Part shown: piece by piece, positions 45,404-53,514 of the stretch
Layout of the letters: every line of letters begins with the position of its first letter
How positions within the stretch are numbered: the first letter of the stretch is position 1
Notes under the pieces: generated by a model
What the model saw: only the letters and a program-made list of their open reading frames with translations
Databases searched by the model: none
What the model was told of the DNA's origin: nothing
DNA from: 66-474 sp040388785
Lineage (GTDB): Bacteria > Pseudomonadota > Gammaproteobacteria > Xanthomonadales > Rhodanobacteraceae
DNA: 64,000 nucleotides
Direction: 5' to 3'
Assembly (NCBI GenBank): GCA_040388785.1
Contig: JAZKBD010000039.1
Coordinates: 1 to 64,000, forward strand
Translations under genes and position numbers: made by a program

Positions 45404-46810
45404 ATGGCTGATACCCCTGCCCCCGCCAAAGCCGGATCCAAAAAGTCCGATTCTGGAAAGCCTGATTCTGGAAAGCTCTTCATCGAGACCCACGGCTGCC
45501 AGATGAACGAGTACGACTCCCGCAAGATGGAGGAAGTGCTTAGCGCCGAGCGCGGCATGCTGCGTACGCAGGACGTATCGCAAGCCGACGTGATCCTGGT
45601 GAACACCTGTTCGATCCGCGAAAAGGCGCAGGAAAAGGTGTTTTCGCAACTCGGCCGCTGGAAGGAATTCAAGCAGGCCAACCCAGGCGTGCTGATAGGC
45701 GTCGGCGGTTGCGTGGCGAGCCAGGAAGGCGCGGCGATCGTGGAACGCGCGCCGTACGTGGACATCGTGTTCGGCCCGCAAACCCTGCACCGCCTGCCCG
45801 ATCTGATCGACGCGCGCCGCGCGACCGGGCAGCCGCAGGTCGACATTTCGTTTCCCGAGATCGAGAAGTTCGACCGCCTGCCCGAGCCACGCGCCGAAGG
45901 TCCGAGCGCGTTCGTGTCGATCATGGAAGGCTGCTCGAAATACTGTTCGTTCTGCGTGGTGCCCTACACGCGCGGCGAGGAAATTTCGCGGCCGTTCGAT
46001 GACGTGCTGGCGGAAGTCGCGTCCCTCGCCGAGCAGGGCGTGAAAGAGGTCAACCTGCTCGGCCAGAACGTCAATGCGTACCGCGGGCCAATGTTCGACG
46101 GCGGCACGGCCGACCTCGCGCTGTTGATCCGCGCGATCGCCGAGATCGACGGCATCGGGCGGATTCGTTTCACCACCTCGCATCCGCTGGAGTTTTCCGA
46201 TTCGCTCATCGCGGCCTATCGGGACGTGCCCAAGCTCGCGAATTTCCTTCATTTGCCCGTGCAGTCGGGTTCCGACCGCGTGCTCGCGATGATGAAGCGC
46301 GGCTACACCGCGCTGGAATTCAAGTCGAAAATCCGCAAGCTGCGCGCGGTGCGCCCGGACATCTGCATCTCCTCGGATTTCATCGTCGGTTTCCCCGGCG
46401 AAACCGATGCCGACTTCGAGAAGACGATGCAGTTGATCGAGGACGTTGGTTTCGACCAGTCGTTCTCGTTCATCTATTCCAAGCGCCCCGGCACGCCCGC
46501 AGCCAACCTGCTGGACCCGACGCCCGACGCGGTCAAGCACGAACGCCTGGCGCGCCTGCAGGCCACGATCAACGCGCACGCCGCAAAGATCAGCGAGGCG
46601 ATGGTCGGAACGACGCAACGCATCCTCGTCACCGGCCCGTCGAAGAAGAACCCGAACGAGCTCACCGGCAAGACCGAGAACATGCGGCAGGTGAATTTTG
46701 CCGGCGACGCGCGTTTGATCGGCCAGTTCGTGGATGTCGTGATTACCGCTGCACTGACAAATTCGCTGCGTGGACGTCTGTCCGGGCGAGAAGCAGTCGT
46801 GATGCCATGA
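45404..46810 (+). CDS. miaB: tRNA-2-methylthio-N6-dimethylallyladenosine synthase
   Basis: Radical SAM methylthiotransferase of 468 residues acting on A37 of tRNAs. The UPF0004 domain begins KLFIETHGCQMNEYDS; its other cysteines are in NTCSIRE and GGCVA. The radical SAM triad is CSKYCSFC. A TRAM domain at the end (RILVTGPSKKNPNELTGKTE) closes it. Near the N-terminus a small DSGKPDSGK internal repeat is seen. It heads the miaB-phoH-ybeY-corC set, but a repeat and an assembly gap lie before phoH. Its substrate needs the dimethylallyl group made from the isoprenoid pathway above. Confidence 0.95.
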   Translation: MADTPAPAKAGSKKSDSGKPDSGKLFIETHGCQMNEYDSRKMEEVLSAERGMLRTQDVSQADVILVNTCSIREKAQEKVFSQLGRWKEFKQANPGVLIGVGGCVASQEGAAIVERAPYVDIVFGPQTLHRLPDLIDARRATGQPQVDISFPEIEKFDRLPEPRAEGPSAFVSIMEGCSKYCSFCVVPYTRGEEISRPFDDVLAEVASLAEQGVKEVNLLGQNVNAYRGPMFDGGTADLALLIRAIAEIDGIGRIRFTTSHPLEFSDSLIAAYRDVPKLANFLHLPVQSGSDRVLAMMKRGYTALEFKSKIRKLRAVRPDICISSDFIVGFPGETDADFEKTMQLIEDVGFDQSFSFIYSKRPGTPAANLLDPTPDAVKHERLARLQATINAHAAKISEAMVGTTQRILVTGPSKKNPNELTGKTENMRQVNFAGDARLIGQFVDVVITAALTNSLRGRLSGREAVVMP

Positions 46811-46821
46811 TGGTTATCCTC

Positions 46822-46904
46822 GTCATTCCGGCGCAGGCCGGAATCCATTTTGCCTTTGCTCTCGACGCCATCGGGACACATGAAGTCAATTTGGATCCCG
46901 GCTT
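46822..46904. repeat. Palindromic repeat (GTCATTCC family), right end lost in gap
   Basis: GTCATTCCGGCGCAGGCCGG starts an element that runs into the gap at 46905, so the right arm is missing. The assembly likely broke here because the element is repeated in the genome. Confidence 0.8.
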
Positions 46905-46914
46905 NNNNNNNNNN
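46905..46914. other. Assembly gap (10 N) beside repeat
   Basis: Third placeholder gap, 26 bases before the PhoH start. Promoter or end of the repeat may be hidden here. Confidence 0.99.
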
Positions 46915-46940
46915 GACGATGTTTGGATCGGTTGCGGCGC

Positions 46941-47927
46941 ATGACCGAAGGCATCATCCAGCACGACTTCACCCTCGAACCCGACGACACGCAGCGGCTC
47001 GCCAACCTGTGCGGCCCGTTCGACGAGCACCTGCGCCAGATCGAGCTGCGGCTCGGCGTCGAGATCAACAATCGCGGCAACGTGTTCCGCGTGATCGGCG
47101 AAGAACCCGCGGTGAAGTCCGGCGAGCGCGTGCTGCGCAATCTCTACGAAGCGACCGAGCACGAGACCTTGAACGGGCGCGCGCTGAACCTGCGACTGTC
47201 GGAAGCGGGCGTCGATGCGCTGGCCGAACAGCAGGCGGAAGACGCGCAGGAAGTCGCGATCAAGGTAAAGCGCGGCACCATCCGCGGGCGCGGGCCGAAC
47301 CAGGTGCGCTACCTGCACGCGATCGCGACGCACGACATCAACTTCGGCATCGGCCCGGCCGGCACCGGCAAGACGTATCTCGCGGTCGCGAGCGCGGTCG
47401 AGGCGCTGGAAACCGGTCGCGTGCAGCGGCTGATCCTGGTGCGCCCCGCGGTGGAAGCCGGCGAAAAGCTGGGCTTTCTGCCCGGCGATCTTGCGCAAAA
47501 GGTCGATCCGTATCTGCGCCCGCTGTACGACGCGCTGTATGAAATGCTCGGCTTCGACAAGGTCGCGCGCCTGATCGAGCGCAGCGTGATCGAGATCGCG
47601 CCACTGGCTTACATGCGCGGACGCACGCTCAACGATTCGTTCGTGATCCTCGACGAGGCGCAGAACAGCACGGTGGAGCAGATGAAGATGTTCCTGACCC
47701 GCATCGGCTTCGGCACAACAACGGTCGTGACGGGCGACGTCACGCAAGTCGACCTGCCGCGCAATACGCGTTCGGGCCTGCGCAACGTGATCGAGGTGCT
47801 GCGCGACGTCGACGGCATCAGCTTCACCTTCTTCACCGCGCGCGACGTGGTGCGGCATCCGCTGGTCGCGAAAATCGTGCGGGCCTACGAAGCCGCCGAG
47901 GAACGCAATGGCGAAGCCGCGCCTTGA
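46941..47927 (+). CDS. ybeZ: PhoH-like ATPase YbeZ
   Basis: 328 residues. N-terminal RNA-binding-like part, then the ATPase: GPAGTGKTYLAVA (Walker A), RPAVEAGEKLGFLPGD, SFVILDEAQNSTVEQMKMFLTRIG (Walker B) and VTGDVTQVDLPR. Member of the conserved ybeZ-ybeY-ybeX set linked to rRNA maturation. Start ATG 46941; the end overlaps ybeY by 20 bases. Confidence 0.94.
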   Translation: MTEGIIQHDFTLEPDDTQRLANLCGPFDEHLRQIELRLGVEINNRGNVFRVIGEEPAVKSGERVLRNLYEATEHETLNGRALNLRLSEAGVDALAEQQAEDAQEVAIKVKRGTIRGRGPNQVRYLHAIATHDINFGIGPAGTGKTYLAVASAVEALETGRVQRLILVRPAVEAGEKLGFLPGDLAQKVDPYLRPLYDALYEMLGFDKVARLIERSVIEIAPLAYMRGRTLNDSFVILDEAQNSTVEQMKMFLTRIGFGTTTVVTGDVTQVDLPRNTRSGLRNVIEVLRDVDGISFTFFTARDVVRHPLVAKIVRAYEAAEERNGEAAP

Positions 47928-48375
47928 GGTTGGCATTTCGTATGCCGCGCCGCGACGCGGCGTCCCGACCTCGGTGAGTTTTAGACGTTGGGTGGAGGCC
48001 GCGTTGCAGGGCGCGCGCCATATCAAGCCCGCCGAACTGTCGATCCGCATCGTCGGCGCACGCGAAGGCCGCGCGCTGAACCGGCAATATCGCGGCAAGG
48101 ATTACGCCACCAACGTGCTGTCGTTTCCGGTCGAACTGCCGCGCGGTTTCGCTTCGCCGCTGCTCGGCGACCTGGTGATCTGCGCGCCGGTGGTCGCACG
48201 TGAAGCGCATGCGCAAGGCAAGTCGCCGCGCGATCACTATGCGCATCTCACCGCGCACGGCGTATTGCATCTGCTCGGGTTCGATCACCAGAACGAGCGC
48301 GACGCGACGCGCATGGAAACGCTGGAGACGCGGATACTGGCCGGGCTCGGCATCGCCGACCCTTATGCCGCCTGA
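47908..48375 (+). CDS. ybeY: Endoribonuclease YbeY
   Basis: 155-residue zinc-dependent rRNA-maturation and quality-control RNase. The metal motif is HGVLHLLGFDH, and YRGKDYATNVLSFP is the preceding conserved strand. Overlaps ybeZ by 20 bases, which implies coupled translation. Confidence 0.95.
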   Translation: MAKPRLEVGISYAAPRRGVPTSVSFRRWVEAALQGARHIKPAELSIRIVGAREGRALNRQYRGKDYATNVLSFPVELPRGFASPLLGDLVICAPVVAREAHAQGKSPRDHYAHLTAHGVLHLLGFDHQNERDATRMETLETRILAGLGIADPYAA

Positions 48376-48458
48376 AGCGGCCCGACACGTAAAAACGCCT
48401 GCTCCCGATATCCGCTAGAATTGAAGGTCCGCCCCCTCCGGGGACGTGTTCCAGACCC

Positions 48459-49304
48459 ATGTCCGCAGAACCCCCAAGTACCACTGGCCCCGCCCACCGT
48501 TCGTTGTGGGATCGTTTGGGCCACATGCTCTCAGGCGAGCCCCGCAACCCGGAAGAACTGCTCGCGGAGCTTCGCGAAGCGCAGAACAACGGCCTGCTCA
48601 CCAGCGAGACCTTCGCGATGATCGAAGGCTCGATCCGCGTCACCGAGATGGTCGTCGGCGACGTGATGGTGCCGCGCGCGCAGATGGTCACGATCGACAT
48701 CGACGATGACCTGACGACGATCCTCGGGACGGTGATCGAATCCGGCCACTCGCGCTTCCCGGTGCACGGCGAGGACAAGGACGAAATCCTCGGCATCCTG
48801 TTGGCCAAGGACCTGCTGCGCCGCGGCCAGGACGGCGCGCTCGACGTGCGCGCGCTACTGCGCCGCGCCGTGATGATCCCCGAATCGATGCGCCTGAACG
48901 TGCTGCTCGCCGAGTTCCGCCGCTCGCGCAACCACATGGCGGTGGTGGTGGACGAGTACGGCGGCGTCGCCGGACTCGTGACCATCGAGGACGTGCTGGA
49001 AGAAATCGTCGGCGAGATCGACGACGAGCACGACGATGCCGTGCCGCCGAAGCTGATCGTCGCGCAACCGGACGGCAGCTGGCTGGTCGATGCGCTCACG
49101 CCCATCGAAGACTTCAATCTCGAGTTCGGCACCGTGTTTCCGGACGAGGAATACGACACCGTGGGCGGCCTCGTCACCGCGGAGATCGGCCACCTGCCCG
49201 ATCCCGGCGAAACGGCGACGCTGGCCGACTACGCGTTCGACGTGACCCGCGCGGATGATCGCCGCGTGTTGCAGTTCCGGGTGCGCAAGCTGACTGGCGA
49301 ATAG
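48459..49304 (+). CDS. corC: CorC/YbeX cytosolic CBS-domain protein
   Basis: 281 residues. Two CBS motifs (VGDVMVPRAQMVTID with SRFPVHGEDKDEILGILLAKD; HMAVVVDEYGGVAGLVTIED) and a CorC_HlyC C-terminal domain (DGSWLVDALTPIEDFN, EYDTVGGLV). Unlike the gene at 39160 it has no membrane domain. Linked to Mg/Co handling and to ribosome maturation through the ybeZYX set. Inverted repeats follow it, where a terminator would be expected. Confidence 0.93.
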   Translation: MSAEPPSTTGPAHRSLWDRLGHMLSGEPRNPEELLAELREAQNNGLLTSETFAMIEGSIRVTEMVVGDVMVPRAQMVTIDIDDDLTTILGTVIESGHSRFPVHGEDKDEILGILLAKDLLRRGQDGALDVRALLRRAVMIPESMRLNVLLAEFRRSRNHMAVVVDEYGGVAGLVTIEDVLEEIVGEIDDEHDDAVPPKLIVAQPDGSWLVDALTPIEDFNLEFGTVFPDEEYDTVGGLVTAEIGHLPDPGETATLADYAFDVTRADDRRVLQFRVRKLTGE

Positions 49305-49329
49305 ATGGATGATGCGCAGGCGGCTCAAG

Positions 49330-49479
49330 CCCTCTCCCCCGAGCGGCTGTTGTGCTCGGGGGAGAGGGTTGGGTGAGGGGGTGAAGTATTGAATGCCGTT
49401 GCGGCCACGTCGTGCGCCGATTGTCTTGCCCCCTCACCCCAGCCCTCTCCCCCACCGTTGAATCCGTTGGGGGAGAGGG
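49330..49479. repeat. Two facing CTCTCCCCC hairpins
   Basis: Hairpins at 49330-49368 and 49443-49479 (each CCCTCTCCCCC ... GGGGGAGAGGG) with flanking GGGTGAGGGG and CCCCTCACCC in opposite orientation, so the pair forms a larger palindrome. The 220-base space between corC and the DUF4105 gene holds nothing else recognisable. Third copy at 42979. Confidence 0.9.
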
Positions 49480-49524
49480 AGTAAAGCTGCGCCGCCCTTA
49501 TCATGTGGCGTTTTCACCATCAGC

Positions 49525-50793
49525 ATGCCAACCGCAATGCGCATTTCACTCCGCTCGAAACTCCGTGGCGCGTGCGCGGCTATTTCCCTGCTGACGTGTT
49601 TCCTGCTTCCGCCCCTCGCCCGCGCAGGCGTCATCGACGCGCCCGGCGCGGACCTGCGCGTGGACCTCTACACCTATGGCCCCGGCTCGGCGTATTGGGA
49701 ACGCTTCGGCCATGACGCGCTGGTGATCACCGACGCTGCCAGCGGCGAGGCGTACGCGTTCAACTACGGCCTGTTCGATTTCGAGCAGAAGGATTTCTAT
49801 CTCAACTTCGCGCGCGGGATCATGATCTACCGCGCCGCCGCGTGGCCGGCCGCGGACGACATCCAGGAATATTCCGGCGAAGGCCGTTCGATCACCGACC
49901 AGCACTTGAATCTCACGCCGGCGCAGCGCACGGCGTTGCGTGACTTCCTGGTCTGGAACGTGCAGCCGGAACACTCGCGTTACCGCTACCGCTACTTCGC
50001 GGACAACTGCACCACGCGCGTGCGCGATGCCTTGGACCGGGTGCTGGGCGGCACGCTGGAGACGCAGCTCACCGCGCCCGCCGCGCGCGATGAAACCTAC
50101 CGCAGCGAAACCGACCGGCTGATGTCGGGGCAACCCTGGCTGATGTACTTGCTGGACCTCGGATTGGGTCCCTACGCCGACCAGCCGCTGACGCGCTGGA
50201 CCGGTGCATTCATTCCGGCGCGGCTGATGGTCGAGTTGCGCGGCGTGCACGGAACGGATGGCGCTCCGCTCGTGCAATCGGCAACGGTGTTGTCGCCGCA
50301 GCGCCTGCCCTCGCCGCCCGCCCACGCACCCGACATGCGCTGGCCGCTGCTGATCGCGGGGCTGATCCTCGGTATTGCGTTCTTTGCGGCGGCCTGGCTG
50401 CGCGACGCGTACGACATCGAACGCTGGTGGTTCGCGGTCGTGGGCACGGCGTACGCGCTGCTGGCGGGCATCGCCGGTGCGCTGATGCTGGTGCTGTGGT
50501 TCGGCACTGCGCATCGCGCCGCGTGGGCGAACGAAAACCTGTGGCTGTTCAATCCGCTGGCATGGCTGGCGATTCCCGCGCTGCTGCGCGTGCGCAGGCC
50601 CGGCGCCGCAACTACCCGCCTCGGCATCGGCGTCGCTGCGCTGATGGCGCTGCTCTCCGTCTTCGCCCTTTTCTCCAAGCTCTCGCCCGCGTTTCCGCAG
50701 CACAACCTGCCGTGGATCCTGTTCGCGTTGCCGGCTTGGCTTGGGCTGTCATGCGGCCTCTGGATGATGCGAAGGCCTTTCGTCGGCAAATGA
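49525..50793 (+). CDS. DUF4105 / Lnb-like periplasmic-membrane protein
   Basis: 422 residues. Signal peptide to about residue 34, then the DUF4105 (now Lnb N-terminal periplasmic) domain to about 265: SAYWERFGHDALVI with His63, AFNYGLFDFEQKDFYLNF, and YRYRYFADNCTTRVRD with Cys162, the proposed Cys-His pair. Five hydrophobic helices make up residues 270-420. Relatives of this domain are reported as lipoprotein N-acyltransferase (Lnb) in Bacteroidota. It stands where E. coli has lnt, after corC, and lgt is about 1.1 kb downstream. Role in lipoprotein acylation is an inference. ATG 49537 is an alternative start. Confidence 0.75.
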   Translation: MPTAMRISLRSKLRGACAAISLLTCFLLPPLARAGVIDAPGADLRVDLYTYGPGSAYWERFGHDALVITDAASGEAYAFNYGLFDFEQKDFYLNFARGIMIYRAAAWPAADDIQEYSGEGRSITDQHLNLTPAQRTALRDFLVWNVQPEHSRYRYRYFADNCTTRVRDALDRVLGGTLETQLTAPAARDETYRSETDRLMSGQPWLMYLLDLGLGPYADQPLTRWTGAFIPARLMVELRGVHGTDGAPLVQSATVLSPQRLPSPPAHAPDMRWPLLIAGLILGIAFFAAAWLRDAYDIERWWFAVVGTAYALLAGIAGALMLVLWFGTAHRAAWANENLWLFNPLAWLAIPALLRVRRPGAATTRLGIGVAALMALLSVFALFSKLSPAFPQHNLPWILFALPAWLGLSCGLWMMRRPFVGK

Positions 50794-50850
50794 ACGCGAA
50801 TAAGGGCAAAGCCCGCTTTTCATTTGCGCTCCTTTGCGTTCATTTGCGGA
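50785..50850. repeat. GCAAATGAACGC inverted repeat
   Basis: GGCAAATGAACGCGAA at the end of the DUF4105 gene and TTTGCGTTCATTTGCGG 35 bases on form inverted arms, with a further CATTTGCGCT copy between. May end transcription of the DUF4105 gene. Confidence 0.7.
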
Positions 50851-50899
50851 CTGGACGTTTTGATTTTCCACATGCGCGCCGATCACGCATAATCAGGGC

Positions 50900-51892
50900 A
50901 TGGACACCCCGGCCGCGAAATCCATGGTCGCCAACTGCGCCGCCTACAGTGCGGACGGCAGGAAGATCCGCGACATCACGCTGGACGAGATCAGCGATTT
51001 CCTGGCCCAACCAAGCGGCTTCGTCTGGGTGGGCCTGGTCGAACCGGACGAAGCGTTGCTCGAAAAGCTGCAGGGCGAGTTCGGCCTGCACGAGCTCGCG
51101 GTGGAAGACGCGCACACCGCGCACCAGCGCCCCAAGATCGAAGCCTACGGCGATTCGCTCTTCGTCGTCGCGCAAACCGCGCAGATGACCGAAGGCAATA
51201 TCGCGTTCGGCGAAACGCACATTTTCATCGGCAAGTGCTACCTGTTGTCGGTGCGCCACGGCGCTTCGCGCAGCTATGCGCCCGCCCGCCGCGCCTGCGA
51301 GCAGGCGCCGGAACACCTCGCCCTCGGGCCGAGCTATGCGCTGTACTCGATCCTCGATTACATCGTCGACAATTACCTGCCGATCGTGCAGGACTTCAAG
51401 GAAGAATTGCAGGACCTCGAGCACGATGTTTTCAGCGACGCCGCCAACCGCGACGTCACCCGCCGCCTGTATGGCATGCAGCGCGAGCTGCTGACGCTGA
51501 AGCTCGCCGCGACGCCGTTGCAGGACATCCTGGGCCAACTGGTGCGCCTGCATCCCGAGGTGATCCGCGACGAAGTGCGGCCGTATTTCCGTGACGTGCA
51601 GGACCACGTCACGCGGGTCAGCGATGCGATCAATTCGATGCGCGAGATGCTGGGCGCGGCGATGAACGTGAACCTGTCGCTGATCACGGTGCGCCAGAAC
51701 GAAGTGGTGAAGCGGCTCGCCGGCTGGGCCGCGCTGCTGGCGGCGCCGACGCTGCTGGCGAGCTGGTACGGCATGAACTTCCACGACATGCCGGAACTCG
51801 CCAAACCCTACGCCTACCCGATCATCATCAGCATCACCATCGTGGTGTGCATCACGCTCTACGTGGTGCTCAAGCGGGCGAAGTGGCTTTGA
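50900..51892 (+). CDS. corA: Magnesium/cobalt transporter CorA
   Basis: 330 residues. A large cytoplasmic N-terminal domain with VEDAHTAHQRPKIEAYGD and a long helix precede two C-terminal transmembrane helices with the selectivity motif YGMNFHDMPEL. The positively charged C-terminal tail is KRAKWL. The stop end overlaps lgt (convergent) by 23 bases. Confidence 0.95.
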   Translation: MDTPAAKSMVANCAAYSADGRKIRDITLDEISDFLAQPSGFVWVGLVEPDEALLEKLQGEFGLHELAVEDAHTAHQRPKIEAYGDSLFVVAQTAQMTEGNIAFGETHIFIGKCYLLSVRHGASRSYAPARRACEQAPEHLALGPSYALYSILDYIVDNYLPIVQDFKEELQDLEHDVFSDAANRDVTRRLYGMQRELLTLKLAATPLQDILGQLVRLHPEVIRDEVRPYFRDVQDHVTRVSDAINSMREMLGAAMNVNLSLITVRQNEVVKRLAGWAALLAAPTLLASWYGMNFHDMPELAKPYAYPIIISITIVVCITLYVVLKRAKWL

Positions 51893-52811
51893 TTTCGACC
51901 GGCTGCACCACCGGCGCACGCCGCGACATCCACAACAGCAGCAAGCCGACGATGATCAGCGGAATCGACTGCACCTGGCCCATGGTCAGCCAGCCGGTGT
52001 GCAGCAGGTAGCCGAGTTGCGGGTCGGGCAGGCGCACGAACTCCACCGCGAAACGGAACACGCCGTACATCAGTCCAAACAGGCCGGACACCGCATAGCG
52101 ATGCCGCGGCTTGATCGAGAACACCCACAGCACGGTGAACATCACCACGCCTTCGAGCAGGAACTCGTACAGCTCGCTGGGATGGCGCGGCAGGTGCCCG
52201 CCGAACTGCTGGTAAGTTGCCTGCCAGAGCGGATGCGCCGGGAAACGCAGTTTGCTGCCTTCGATCACGCCGCCGAAAACGTAGGCATGGTCTTCGACGC
52301 CCGCGTGCGGAAAGATCATCGCCCACGGCAAGTGGCTGGGCTTGCCCCACAACTCGCCGTTGATGAAGTTGCCGAGCCGGCCGAGTCCGAGCCCGATCGG
52401 CACCAGTGGCGCGACGAAATCCACCACGTCGAAGTAATGCCTGATCGTCGCATGGTGCCGCCACCACCACCACAGGCTCGCCGCCAGCACGCCCAGCAGG
52501 CCACCGTGGAACGACATGCCGCCGTCCCACACGCGGAAGATCTGCAGCGGGTCCGTCCAGATCCAGTCGATCGGCTGGTAAGTCAGCATGTACCAGATGC
52601 GGCCGCCGACGATGATGCCCAGCATCACGTAGAACGCGAGGTCGAGGAACGAATCGCGATCCACCGCCAGCCTGCCCTTGCGGCGGCGGTACTCGCCGAG
52701 CGCGAGGCCGCCGATGAAGCCGCCGAGGTACATCAAGCCATACCAGCGCACGCCGAACGAGAACACGTGGAAGGCGATGGGATCGATGTCGACGATGAAG
52801 GGATGCGCCAT
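51870..52811 (-). CDS. lgt: Prolipoprotein diacylglyceryl transferase
   Basis: Transfers diacylglyceryl from phosphatidylglycerol to the lipobox cysteine in the inner membrane. 313 residues, about seven helices. Family motifs HPFIVDIDPIAFHVF, WDGGMSFHGGLLG, GRLGNFINGELWG and HPSELYEFLLEG are all present with the catalytic Arg and His positions. Convergent with corA. Confidence 0.95.
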   Translation of the reverse strand: MAHPFIVDIDPIAFHVFSFGVRWYGLMYLGGFIGGLALGEYRRRKGRLAVDRDSFLDLAFYVMLGIIVGGRIWYMLTYQPIDWIWTDPLQIFRVWDGGMSFHGGLLGVLAASLWWWWRHHATIRHYFDVVDFVAPLVPIGLGLGRLGNFINGELWGKPSHLPWAMIFPHAGVEDHAYVFGGVIEGSKLRFPAHPLWQATYQQFGGHLPRHPSELYEFLLEGVVMFTVLWVFSIKPRHRYAVSGLFGLMYGVFRFAVEFVRLPDPQLGYLLHTGWLTMGQVQSIPLIIVGLLLLWMSRRAPVVQPVEIKATSPA

Positions 52812-52907
52812 GGAGCGGCCCGATGCAAACGGTGACCGGGCATTCTAGCGTGCGACCGGCGCCACCACGCCGCGCTTCCAGCGTCATGCATCTGCGAAAA
52901 TGTGCCG

Positions 52908-53423
52908 ATGGCCTCCCGCGACGCTTTCATCCTGCCCGATGTCCTGGCGTCCGGCTTGCGCGTGGTGTTCTGTGGCACCGCGCCCGGCACGCGCTCGGCG
53001 CGCGAGGGCGCGTACTACGCGCATCCGGGCAATCATTTCTGGCGCACGCTGTTCGCGATCGGCCTGACGCCGCGGCTGTTGGCGCCGTCCGAGTTCCGCG
53101 AGGTGCTGCAGTTCGGCATCGGCCTGACCGACGTCGCCAAGCATCATTTCGGTTCCGACGCGGAGCTTCCGCGTGTCGCGTTCGATGCTGCGGCCCTGCA
53201 GCGCAAACTGGCGCGTTACCGGCCGCGCATCGTCGCATTCACCAGCAAGAACGCGGCGCGCGCGGGACTCGCGCTGGGATCGCGCATTCCCGATTACGGC
53301 GAGCAAGCCGCCGTGATCGCACAAACGCGCGTGTTCGTGCTGCCGTCACCGTCGGGGCAGGCGCGCGGGTTCTGGAACGTCGAGCCTTGGCGCGAATTGG
53401 CAGAAGCGGTCGCGCATCCGTAG
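52908..53423 (+). CDS. mug: G/U mismatch-specific DNA glycosylase Mug
   Basis: Uracil-DNA glycosylase superfamily protein of about 171 residues. The active-site loop is VVFCGTAPGTRSA, followed by HPGNHFWRTLFAIGLT; the second motif is VLPSPSGQARGFW. Removes U or ethenocytosine opposite G. The start is ATG 52908 or GTG 52902. Its TAG stop is within the left arm of the repeat at 53420. Confidence 0.88.
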   Translation: MASRDAFILPDVLASGLRVVFCGTAPGTRSAREGAYYAHPGNHFWRTLFAIGLTPRLLAPSEFREVLQFGIGLTDVAKHHFGSDAELPRVAFDAAALQRKLARYRPRIVAFTSKNAARAGLALGSRIPDYGEQAAVIAQTRVFVLPSPSGQARGFWNVEPWRELAEAVAHP

Positions 53424-53510
53424 CCCGGATGGAGGCGTGCAGCGCCGCAATCCGGGGTTTCATCGAGGCGTGCCCCGGATTCCGCCGCTTCGCGGCTTCA
53501 TCCGGGCTAC
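53420..53510. repeat. GTAGCCCGGA inverted repeat
   Basis: Outer arms GTAGCCCGGA and TCCGGGCTAC with an inner AATCCGGGG / CCCCGGATT pair. It supplies the stop codon of mug and separates it from the convergent DAHP synthase, so may serve as a two-way terminator. Confidence 0.85.
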
Positions 53511-53514
53511 ACGA

